A stretch of DNA of 7,377 nt from Candidatus Rokuibacteriota bacterium (lineage in GTDB: Bacteria; Methylomirabilota; Methylomirabilia; Rokubacteriales; CSP1-6), in assembly GCA_016201575.1 (NCBI GenBank), contig JACQCN010000263.1, positions 1-7,377 on the forward strand. The letters are read 5' to 3'. Position 1 is the stretch's first letter. The number at the start of each line of letters is the position of its first letter. Made by a program: the position numbers and the translations under genes. This document shows, piece after piece, positions 1-5,362 of this stretch. Below the pieces are notes generated by a model. It did not search any database and was not told the origin of the DNA. It was given only the letters and a program-made list of their open reading frames with translations.

Positions 1-11
1 AACATCCGATT

Positions 12-30
12 GCGCCGGCAAAGCCGGCGC
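12..30 (-). terminator. Terminator-like hairpin after the substrate-binding protein gene
   Basis: Seen: a perfect 8-bp inverted repeat (GCGCCGGC / GCCGGCGC) with an AAA loop begins 14 bases after the stop codon of the leftward gene. It would form a very stable RNA hairpin. In the direction of transcription the bases after the stem read AATCGGATGTT, so there is no real U-tract. It could be a weak intrinsic terminator, a 3'-end stabilising stem or a GC-rich repeat. The position favours a 3'-end role. Confidence 0.35.
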
Positions 31-43
31 GCGAAGCCAGGGA

Positions 44-1363
44 TCACTGGGCGGCGTAAGGCGATGTGCCCGGCAGCGGGAGCACGGGCTCGCGCTGCTG
101 CTGGCTCTTCGGCCAGACGACGTGGGCCTTGTCGTCGACGTACTGCACGATAACCGGAAACGCGCGGTCGTTCTGGCCGGCCATGGGAGCGCCCTCGCCC
201 TCGAACTTGACGCCGAAGCCGAGCATGGTGCCGCCCTCGGGCAAGTCGACGTCGAGCGCCGCCTTGCGGAGCGCGTCGGCGTCGACGCCACCGTACTTCT
301 TGACCGCGCGCGGCAGGACCTCGGTCATGAACACGTAGGTATTGCTGGCCGCCATGCCGACGTGGGCCGACCTGATCGTCGTCCCCGGCCGCGCCTTCTC
401 GTACTCGTCGCCGACCATCTTGATCATCCCCGCCAGGCCGGGCTTCAGCGCCTTCTCGTTGGTGAGCCAGATCGAGATCGGATCGACGTTGAAGAAATAG
501 TTCACGTCCTTGCCGAGCGACTCCTTGAGCTTGTCGTACACGCCGTAGCCGGCGCCGTGGCCGATGAGGGCGCTGAAGCGCAGGCCCAGCTCGCGGGCCT
601 GGCGCAGGAACAGCGTGATGTCGGGGTTGTAGCCGGTGTGGAAAATGACGTCCGGCCGCGCGCGCTTGAGCTTGGTCACCAGCGACGCCAGGTCGGGCGC
701 CGTCGCCGCGTAGCCTTCTTTCAGCACGATGTTGAAGCCGGCCTTCCGGGCGCCTTCCTCGTTGCCCTTCGACACGTCGACGCCGTAGGCGCCGTCCTCG
801 TGGATGATGGCGACGCGCAGGTCCTTGGGGTCCTTGCCGAGCTTGGTTTTCGCATTCCGGGCGAGGAAGTCGGTCGACATGAGCCCGAACTGGCGGCCGC
901 TCGGCTGCGCCCGGAACACGTATTTGAGGTGCCGGTTCTCCAGCACCGCCGAGGAGATGCACGTGGTGATCCACATGAACTTCTTGAGCTGCTCGATGCG
1001 GGCGGCGGCCGGCACGCACTGGGCCGAGGAGTAGAAGCCGAGCAGCAGGTCGACCTTCTCCTGCTCGATCAAGCGCACCGCCTCGTTGATGGCCACCTCG
1101 GGCTTGCTCTGGGCGTCGGCATAGAGCGCCTCGATCTGGTAGCCCTCGACGCCGCCCTTCTTGATGAAGTGATCGATCATGATCTTGGCGCCGAGCGCCT
1201 GGAGCTCGGAGCCGCCGCCGGCCAGCGGCCCGGTGTAGTCGAAGACGACCCCGATCTTGAGCTTCTTGCCCTGGGCGTCGATCGCGCCGGGCAGCGACGC
1301 GCTCAGAACCAGGGCCGTGACGATCAGCGCACCCACCACGCGGCTCAGTCGAGGCAGGAACAT
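44..1363 (-). CDS. ABC transporter substrate-binding protein, branched-chain amino acid type
   Basis: A 439-aa periplasmic ligand-binding protein of the type-1 fold (Leu/Ile/Val-binding or Peripla_BP_6 family), which would capture a small ligand and deliver it to an inner-membrane ABC permease. The N-terminus is a Sec signal peptide: Arg at residues 5 and 8, a hydrophobic core at about 9-22, and likely cleavage after AIDA near residue 30. The mature part opens with the family hallmark LKIGVVFDYTGPLAGGG (35-51), has the first-lobe segment VDLLLGFYSSA (104-114) and later the hinge-region stretch HTGYNPDITLF. The length is normal for the family. The start is supported by AGGGGAGGA at 1369-1377, five bases before ATG. 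The only cysteines are 116 and 135, possibly a disulfide. The gene follows a small exported protein after 39 bases, probably in one transcript. The ligand cannot be told: relatives bind amino acids, amides, urea or aromatic acids. No permease or ATPase gene is in the window. Confidence 0.93.
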   Translation of the reverse strand: MFLPRLSRVVGALIVTALVLSASLPGAIDAQGKKLKIGVVFDYTGPLAGGGSELQALGAKIMIDHFIKKGGVEGYQIEALYADAQSKPEVAINEAVRLIEQEKVDLLLGFYSSAQCVPAAARIEQLKKFMWITTCISSAVLENRHLKYVFRAQPSGRQFGLMSTDFLARNAKTKLGKDPKDLRVAIIHEDGAYGVDVSKGNEEGARKAGFNIVLKEGYAATAPDLASLVTKLKRARPDVIFHTGYNPDITLFLRQARELGLRFSALIGHGAGYGVYDKLKESLGKDVNYFFNVDPISIWLTNEKALKPGLAGMIKMVGDEYEKARPGTTIRSAHVGMAASNTYVFMTEVLPRAVKKYGGVDADALRKAALDVDLPEGGTMLGFGVKFEGEGAPMAGQNDRAFPVIVQYVDDKAHVVWPKSQQQREPVLPLPGTSPYAAQ

Positions 1364-1402
1364 GGCAATCCTCCCCTCACACCCGGGATCGAGACTCGTT
1401 CG

Positions 1403-1745
1403 CTACCTCACGCTGACGATGCGGTGCCAGATCTCGCCGTACTGCTGCCTGGACGGCGGCCAGGTCTTGTCCTCGGCCAGCTTGCGGAACGTCGGCACGT
1501 CGGCGGCGTTCACCTTCGTGCCCTTCGCCTCGAGGATCTCCTTGGCCGTCGGAGCGCCTGGTGACCTCGTCGGCGAGGTACTTGAAGCCGATGGCGCCGG
1601 ACTCCGGGGGAGCGATGACGTGGGCGACGTCGACCTTGCGCGGTCCCGGTTTCGTCTGGCCCGGCGCCGGCCACGGACCGCCGGCGAGCAGGATGACAGC
1701 GACCACCACCGCGACCCACGCGACGCTGCGCTGGACTCGGCTCAT
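1403..1745 (-). pseudogene. Small exported protein of unknown function, frameshifted
   Basis: I do not recognise a family. The start is convincing: AGGAGG at 1750-1755, four bases before ATG. The product opens with a signal peptide (two Arg in the n-region, hydrophobic run VAVVVAVILLAG, likely cleavage after APG near residue 29). It then reads about 33 plausible residues to YLADEVTR at about 1558. From there the original frame becomes Arg/Gly/Asp-rich and implausible. Another frame reads cleanly TAKEILEAKGTKVNAADVP, then WPPSRQQYGEIWHRIVSVR, to a TAG at 1403-1405. Removing one base near 1555-1558 joins the halves into a 113-aa protein (342 nt), so a one-base insertion is the simplest explanation, either a real mutation or a sequence error. 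It lies 39 bases upstream of the substrate-binding protein and probably shares its promoter, so an accessory envelope role is possible but unproven. Without correction the original frame runs on to a stop at 1377. Confidence 0.7.
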
Positions 1746-1768
1746 AGGGCCTCCTGTCGGCGGAGGCG

Positions 1769-1797
1769 ACGTTCGCGCGATCGTGGGCTGTTGTCAA
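1769..1797 (-). promoter_or_regulatory. Candidate sigma-70 promoter for the transport operon
   Basis: Read leftwards, an exact TTGACA (1792-1797) is followed after 17 bases by GAACGT (1769-1774). The latter is a poor -10 match but keeps the A at position 2 and T at position 6. Transcription would start near 1762, giving a leader of about 17 bases that contains the AGGAGG ribosome site. The -35 and spacing are good and the -10 weak, typical of GC-rich genomes. This is a prediction from pattern only. Confidence 0.4.
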
Positions 1798-2241
1798 GCG
1801 GCCGTCTGCTCGAATCCAGGCGCCGTCGCGCATCCCGCCGTCAAAGGAGAGCGGCATCCCGAGACTCGCCGCCGTCGTGGGCGTCGCCGCCAGCCTGCTG
1901 TTCGCCGCGTCCGCGCTCGCGCACGGCCCCACCAAGTCCTCCCGCATCGCCCCCTGGACCCAGACGACGCGACCCTCTCGCTTCCGGGCCTGCGGCTGGG
2001 TCAACGCCCGCGGCACGATCGCCCGCACGACCTGGCGCCGCGGGTAGAGATCCGGGCCGCGCCCCGGCACTTCGTTCACGTTCTTCGGGGCATCATTAAC
2101 GGGGTCCTGGAGGAGGCCGGGGAGGCCGGGCGCGGGGGCCGGCTTCGACCCTGGGGGGCCGCGCCCGCGCCTCGACCTGACATAAGGCCCGATCTCGGAC
2201 GCTCGCCCCCTGGCCCTCCAGCAGAATCCCGCCTCGCTTCC
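1798..2241. other. Stretch without an intact gene, upstream of the transport operon
   Basis: About 440 bases with no convincing complete gene on either strand. Several frames stay open only because the DNA is GC-rich; their products are Arg/Pro-rich and show no recognisable motif. The one exception is a plus-strand signal-peptide-like reading (annotated separately). The part at 2100-2240 is low-complexity G/C-rich DNA with short repeats of GGAGGCCGG. I see no tRNA, transposase or inverted repeats of note. Confidence 0.5.
1856..2047 (+). pseudogene. Signal-peptide-like reading frame lacking a start codon
   Basis: A plus-strand frame reads PRLAAVVGVAASLLFAAS followed by ALAHGPTK, a textbook Sec signal peptide (one Arg, a hydrophobic core, ALA cleavage site). 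A good ribosome site, AAAGGAGA (1843-1850), sits five bases before the position where a start belongs, but the codon there is ATC. No ATG, GTG or TTG lies in frame just upstream. After the signal peptide the frame runs only to a TAG at 2045-2047, with an Arg/Thr-rich tail that looks non-coding. I read this as the remnant of an exported protein that lost its start codon and its body. An ATC start or a single-base error is the alternative. AHGPT after the cleavage site occurs, from memory, in some exported SRPBCC proteins, but too little is left to assign a family. Confidence 0.35.
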
Positions 2242-2459
2242 CTACCCCCGACGGGCGGGCGCGTGGCGCACAGTCGGCGACGGCGCGAAGAAGGACGGCG
2301 CGGTGGACCGCCGGACCCCCGCCGTGCTCGGCGGCGGCCAGATGCTCTGGTCGAAGTGGAAGGAGTTGTTGGGATCGTACTTCTGCTTGACCGCGAGCGG
2401 CGTGGTGAACGCGTCCCCCAGTAGGCGGCGCGGAAACCCGGAAAGTCGCGGATCGGGTA
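2242..2459 (-). pseudogene. C-terminal tail of a FAD-linked (BBE-domain) oxidase, fragment
   Basis: Only the last part of a berberine-bridge-enzyme-like oxidase survives. The minus-strand reading RDFPGFRAAYWG (about 2415-2450), then, one frame over, DAFTTPLAVKQKYDPNNSF and HFDQSIWPPP, matches the family's C-terminal pattern: an aromatic AYYG-like motif, then an 'AVKxxYDPxNxFxxxQSI' segment. Intact members are 450-500 aa with an N-terminal FAD-binding domain; none of that is present here. The two halves are offset by one base at a run of five G (2415-2419); six G would restore AYWGDAF, so a homopolymer deletion is likely. The frame continues about 30 unusual residues to TAG at 2242-2244. Upstream it runs directly into a nucleotidyltransferase fragment, with no start codon or ribosome site of its own. 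The family assignment rests on this motif alone. Confidence 0.55.
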
Positions 2460-2740
2460 GTGGTCGCGCTCGATCAGGACGCGACCATCGCGGAACGCAC
2501 GGTAACCGACGGGTGGCGGGACCTCGTCCAGCAGGACGAGACGGCCCGCCCCGCCGCCGACTCCAACCGGGCGGCGAGCCGGCCGAGGGTGTGCACGTCG
2601 CGCGCCGCGCCCTGGCGGAGTTCGACTGCCACGTCGACGTCGCTGCCCGGGCGCAGCGCGCCGCGCACGGCCGAGCCGAATACGAGCGCGTAGGCAACGT
2701 GGCCCTCTGCCTCTAGGATGCGACGGAGGTCGTCCAGCAT
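2460..2740 (-). pseudogene. MNT-type minimal nucleotidyltransferase (MntA-like), frameshifted and truncated
   Basis: This encodes the N-terminal domain of a minimal nucleotidyltransferase of the DNA polymerase-beta superfamily. In HepT/MntA toxin-antitoxin pairs such a protein modifies and neutralises a HEPN ribonuclease toxin. Residues 19-41 show the catalytic signature: FGSAVRG, then PGSDVDVAVEL, i.e. GS-x10-DxD with Gly22-Ser23, Asp34 and Asp36. Translation is clean to residue 67 (GRAV, near 2540), then the frame is lost. The continuation LVLLDEVPPPVGYRAFRDG and RVLIERD reads from 2540 in another frame and is typical MNT sequence, so one base (or four) is missing where GRAVDLVLLDE would be expected. 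After ERDH the similarity stops and a FAD-oxidase tail begins. No HEPN partner is visible on either side. No Shine-Dalgarno sequence precedes the ATG, but TAAGAT lies six bases upstream. It is probably non-functional as written. Confidence 0.65.
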
Positions 2741-2746
2741 GACGCC

Positions 2747-2752
2747 ATCTTA
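2747..2752 (-). promoter_or_regulatory. -10-like hexamer, possible leaderless start of the nucleotidyltransferase
   Basis: TAAGAT, read leftwards, fits the TANNNT -10 pattern and ends exactly six bases before the ATG at 2740. This spacing would put the transcription start at or very near the start codon. No ribosome site and no clear -35 hexamer are visible. The same arrangement precedes the enoyl-CoA hydratase gene. Low-information motif, so tentative. Confidence 0.3.
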
Positions 2753-2838
2753 CCGCGCTGAGCGTGAGCCCGGCCCCTTCTCGCTGACTGGCGTTCTTGC
2801 CGGCAATCGGCCCACGTCGCAGACCCCCGGCCCGGGCG

Positions 2839-2969
2839 GAGCCAACGGTGACATGAGATTCCGGCGGGACAGACTCATGACGGCCGAAAGCCGTTCACAG
2901 ACGAGCAGCCCCGCAGTTACTCCGAAATCGTCCCCTCGCTCGCCACGCTACTCGGAGGCGAGCCAACGG
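2839..2969. repeat. Structured non-coding segment flanked by 10-bp direct repeats
   Basis: GAGCCAACGG occurs at 2839-2848 and again at 2960-2969. Between and overlapping these are three inverted repeats: CATGAG/CTCATG (2852-2857, 2874-2879), ACGGC/GCCGT with loop CGAAA (2880-2894), and GCTCGCC/GGCGAGC (2938-2944, 2957-2963). No frame here has a start codon and a plausible product, and the segment is less GC-rich than its flanks. It occupies most of the 255-base gap between two leftward genes. It may be a small repeat element with target duplications, an RNA structure, or chance. No transposon-type terminal inverted repeats were found. Confidence 0.3.
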
Positions 2970-2995
2970 CGCCCGGGACGGTTACGGAATCGGCG

Positions 2996-3340
2996 TCAGC
3001 TCCCGAAGAGGCGCGTGAAGAACCGCTTCACGCTGTGGCCGAGGTCGGTGGCGCCGTCCTTGACGTTCTGCCAGGCGCTCTTGGCCTCGGGCTCGGCCGC
3101 CTTGCCGGACTCCTTCAGCTTCTCGCCAGCGAGCTTGCTGCCCTCGACCACCGTGTTGCCGATGCCCTTCGCGGTTTCCTCCACGCCCTCGCCGATCTTT
3201 CCGGCGCCGATCTTTCCGGCGCCGCTCTCGACCTGCTTCGTCGCGGCCTTGACCTTTGAGTCGTCGGCCGCGCCGGCGGGGGCGAGCGCGAAGCCCAGCG
3301 TCACGAGCGTCGCCACAGGAGTGAGCACGAAGCGTCGCAT
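2996..3340 (-). CDS. Small exported helical protein of unknown function
   Basis: A 114-aa protein with a clear signal peptide: MRRF start, hydrophobic core TLVTLGFALAPAG, likely cleavage after AGA near residue 24. The mature part is Lys/Ala/Gly/Glu-rich, mostly predicted helical, with repeated short segments (QVESGAGKIGAGKIGEG at about 36-52, then EETAKGIGNTVVEGSK). It ends in an amphipathic basic helix, SVKRFFTRLFGS. The composition resembles LEA-like or YtxH-like stress and envelope proteins, but I recognise no specific family and assign no function. The start is supported by AAGGAG at 3346-3351, five bases before ATG. It stands alone on the minus strand, diverging from the enoyl-CoA hydratase across a 127-base gap. 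A 15-base exact tandem duplication inside it encodes the GAGKI repeat. The gene appears intact, in contrast to its broken leftward neighbour. Confidence 0.75.
   Translation of the reverse strand: MRRFVLTPVATLVTLGFALAPAGAADDSKVKAATKQVESGAGKIGAGKIGEGVEETAKGIGNTVVEGSKLAGEKLKESGKAAEPEAKSAWQNVKDGATDLGHSVKRFFTRLFGS
3191..3220 (-). repeat. 15-bp tandem duplication inside the small exported protein gene
   Basis: GCCGATCTTTCCGGC occurs twice, head to tail, at 3191-3205 and 3206-3220. Being 15 bases, it adds five residues in frame and gives GAGKIGAGKIG in the protein. The copies are identical to the base, which points to a recent slippage event rather than selected amino-acid repetition. Confidence 0.85.
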
Positions 3341-3353
3341 GCGTTCTCCTTTC

Positions 3354-3371
3354 GGGCCATCAGGGTGGCCC
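3354..3371 (-). promoter_or_regulatory. Leader hairpin just upstream of the ribosome site
   Basis: GGGCCA (3354-3359) and TGGCCC (3366-3371) form a perfect 6-bp stem with a 6-base loop. In the leftward transcript the stem ends only a few bases before the AAGGAG ribosome site of the small exported protein gene. It could tune ribosome access or mRNA stability. It is short, and a chance palindrome in GC-rich DNA is possible. Confidence 0.25.
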
Positions 3372-3378
3372 CATCCTG

Positions 3379-3408
3379 GTATCGCTGTCGATGAACCCGC
3401 TACTTCAA
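3379..3408 (-). promoter_or_regulatory. Weak candidate promoter for the small exported protein
   Basis: Read leftwards, TTGAAG (3403-3408; four of six matches to TTGACA) is followed about 18-19 bases later by a GATAC-containing stretch (3379-3383) as a poor -10. Transcription would begin near 3370, giving a leader of about 30 bases that includes the hairpin. The evidence is pattern only. Confidence 0.2.
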
Positions 3409-3455
3409 GCTTATCCCAGCCGGTCGCGATTAACCACGCTGCCGAGGGGTGATGG

Positions 3456-3461
3456 TATGCT
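3456..3461 (+). promoter_or_regulatory. -10-like hexamer for a probable leaderless enoyl-CoA hydratase transcript
   Basis: TATGCT fits the TANNNT -10 pattern and ends six bases before the GTG start at 3468, so transcription would begin at or next to the start codon. The only purine-rich site, GAGGGG at 3444-3449, is 18 bases from the GTG, too far to act as a Shine-Dalgarno sequence. An in-frame TGA at 3450-3452 excludes an earlier start. No good -35 is present; TTAACC at 3430-3435 is spaced too far. Confidence 0.35.
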
Positions 3462-3467
3462 CACGCC

Positions 3468-4271
3468 GTGACACGACAGGCCCCGGAATTCCACCACTTG
3501 CAGGTCACGCGGGCGCCCGACGGGCACGTCGTGACCGTCGTCATCAACCGGCCGGAGCGGCACAACGCCATGAACACCGCGGTCGGCGAGGACCTGCTCG
3601 CGTGCTTCGAGGGGCTCGCCCACGACCCCGACGCCCGCGCCGTGGTGTTCACGGGGGCCGGGGAGAAGGCCTTCTGCGCCGGGGGCGATCTCAAGGAGCG
3701 CCAGGGCATGACCGACGAGGCCTGGCGCGCGCAGCACGTGATCTTCGAGCAGGCGGCCTTCCGGCTCCTGCGCTGCCCGATTCCCGTGATCGCCGCGGTG
3801 GAGGGCGTGGCCCTCGGCGGCGGCTGCGAGCTGGCGATCCTCTCCGACTTCATCGTCGCCGGCGAGACCGCCGTCTTCGGCATGCCGGAGACCACCCTCG
3901 GGATCTTCCCCGGCATCGGCGGCACCCAGCTCCTGCCCCGCATCGTCGGCGCGCCCCTCGCCAAGGAGCTGATCTTCACCGGGCGCCGGATCGGCGCCGC
4001 CGAGGCGAAGGCCGTCGGTCTGGTCAACCACGTCGTTCCCGCCGGACAGGCGCGCGCGAAGGCCACCGAGATCGCCGCCACCATCGCCCGGAACGGCCCC
4101 ATTGCGATCCGGCAGGCCAAGAAGGCCATCGTCTACGGCAGCGAGACCGACCTCGACACGGCGATGATCCTCGCCATCGAGGCGTACAATGCCACCGTTG
4201 TGACGGAGGACCGGCTCGAGGGGGTGCGGGCCTTCAACGAGAAGCGCCGCCCCCAGTTCAAGGGCCGATAG
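3468..4271 (+). CDS. Enoyl-CoA hydratase/isomerase family protein (crotonase)
   Basis: A 267-aa cytoplasmic crotonase-fold enzyme, expected to add water to trans-2-enoyl-CoA in fatty-acid or other acyl-CoA breakdown. The family landmarks are all present: NRPERHNAMN (27-36), the CoA/oxyanion segment AFCAGGDLKE (68-77), VALGGGCELA (114-123), and FGMPETTLGIFPGIGGTQ (137-154). Glu121 (GCELA) and Glu141 (PETTLG) align with the two catalytic glutamates of true hydratases (Glu144/Glu164 in the rat enzyme), favouring hydratase over isomerase or dehalogenase activity. The basic C-terminus EGVRAFNEKRRPQF is also typical, and the length is normal. The GTG is the first possible start after the in-frame TGA at 3450; there is no ribosome site, and a -10-like motif suggests a leaderless mRNA. 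It is followed after 10 bases by acyl-CoA dehydrogenase, the preceding step of the same pathway, so the two are almost certainly co-transcribed. Chain length and exact substrate cannot be told. Confidence 0.93.
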   Translation: MTRQAPEFHHLQVTRAPDGHVVTVVINRPERHNAMNTAVGEDLLACFEGLAHDPDARAVVFTGAGEKAFCAGGDLKERQGMTDEAWRAQHVIFEQAAFRLLRCPIPVIAAVEGVALGGGCELAILSDFIVAGETAVFGMPETTLGIFPGIGGTQLLPRIVGAPLAKELIFTGRRIGAAEAKAVGLVNHVVPAGQARAKATEIAATIARNGPIAIRQAKKAIVYGSETDLDTAMILAIEAYNATVVTEDRLEGVRAFNEKRRPQFKGR

Positions 4272-4281
4272 GGGACCGGAG

Positions 4282-5318
4282 ATGGCGACGATCAACCTCT
4301 CGCTCACGGAGGAGCAGCGCTGATCCCCCAGGACTACGGCGGGGCGGGGCTCGGCGTCGTCGAGGGCGGCCTGATCCTCGAGGAGATCAACCGCTCGGGT
4401 GGCAACGCGGGCGCCTGCCACGCCCAGATGTACATCATGGGCACCCTCCTGCGGCACGGGAGCGCGGAGCAGAAGCGCACGTACCTGCCGAAGATCGCCG
4501 CCGGCGAGCTGCGCCTGCAGGCCTTCGCGGTGACGGAGCCCAACGCCGGCTCGGACACGACCAAGCTCCAGACGACGGCCGTGCGACAGGGCGATCGCTA
4601 CGTCGTGAACGGGCAGAAGATCTTCATCTCACGCGTGCTCCAGTCCGACCTGATGCTCCTCCTGGCCCGGACGACGCCGCTCGCCGAGGTCTCGCGGAAG
4701 ACCGACGGCCTCTCGGTGTTCCTCGTCGACATCCGGAACGCGAAGGGCCTCGAGGTGCGGCCGCTGCGCATGATGATGAACCACTCCACCAACGCCCTCT
4801 TCTTCGACAACCTGGAGATCCCGGCCGACAGCCTCGTCGGGCAGGAGGGCCGCGGCTTCCACTACATCCTCGACGGGATGAACGCCGAGCGGATTCTGGT
4901 GGCGTCGGACTCGATCGGTGACGGCAAGTGGTTCGTCGAGAAGGCGGTCGTCTACGGAAACCAGCGGGTGATCTTCGGCCGGCCGATCGGCGCCAACCAG
5001 GGCGTGCAGTTCGCGATCGCCAAGGCGCACATGGCCGTGGAGGCGGCGGAGCTGATGCGGAACAAGGCCGCCGCGCTCTTCGACGCGGGCGAGCCCTGCG
5101 GCCCGGAGGCCAACATGGCCAAGTACCTGGCCGCGGAGGCAGCGTGGGAGGCGGGCAACGCCTGCATCGACTGCCACGGCGGCTACGGCTACGCCGAGGA
5201 GTACGACGTCGAGCGCAAGTTCCGGGAGGCGCGCCTGTACAGGACGGCGCCCATCAACCAGAACCTCGTGCTCGCCTACGTCGGCGAGCACGTCCTCGGG
5301 ATGCCGCGCTCGTACTGA
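4282..5318 (+). pseudogene. Acyl-CoA dehydrogenase with an N-terminal internal deletion and frame change
   Basis: Acyl-CoA dehydrogenases oxidise acyl-CoA to enoyl-CoA using FAD and pass electrons to ETF. The authentic start is visible: AGGGGA at 4270-4275, then ATG at 4282 coding MATINLSLTEEQR, a typical family N-terminus, but a TGA follows at 4321. In another frame, from 4323, the protein resumes at IPQDYGGAGLG and continues cleanly to the stop at 5318: AFAVTEPNAGSDTT (signature 1 region), NGQKIFIS, then GGYGYAEEYDVERKFRE near the C-terminus. Present are 13 + 331 residues against about 385 expected, so roughly 40-45 residues of the N-terminal helical domain are missing and the deletion is not a multiple of three. 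The Glu in GMNAERI (codon 4887-4889) matches the catalytic base position of isovaleryl-CoA and long-chain enzymes; the MCAD-type Glu near the C-terminus is replaced (YRTAPIN). Re-initiation at ATG 4428 would give 296 aa without the helical domain. It is broken as written; the rest is perfectly conserved, suggesting a very recent deletion or an assembly collapse. Confidence 0.85.
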
Positions 5319-5362
5319 CCGGCCGGACCCTCGCGCGCGATCCGCGCGGGGCGGAGCACACG

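Noticed and set aside
122..1564. Long plus-strand open frame (480 codons) opposite the substrate-binding protein
   Set aside because: Its product is Arg/Leu/Val/Asp-rich without motifs, and it mirrors a gene with a signal peptide, ribosome site and family motifs. It is an antisense shadow of GC-rich coding DNA.
1510..2079. Minus-strand frame of 189 codons upstream of the transport operon
   Set aside because: It overlaps the well-supported small exported protein and its promoter in another frame, has no ribosome site and no recognisable motif.
2242..3340. A toxin-antitoxin or defence system built around the nucleotidyltransferase
   Set aside because: The MNT gene is frameshifted, its HEPN partner is absent, and neighbours are debris or an unrelated exported protein.
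2996..3452. Plus-strand frame crossing the small exported protein region
   Set aside because: Ser/Pro-rich off-strand reading; the minus-strand gene has a signal peptide and a ribosome site.
3411..4457. Minus-strand open frame of 348 codons opposite enoyl-CoA hydratase
   Set aside because: Composition typical of antisense shadows (Leu/Gly/Asp/Ala-rich); the plus strand carries all crotonase motifs and catalytic residues.
3449..4921. Plus-strand frame of 490 codons spanning the hydratase and dehydrogenase
   Set aside because: Arg/Pro/Gly-rich off-frame reading of two recognisable genes; not a fusion protein.
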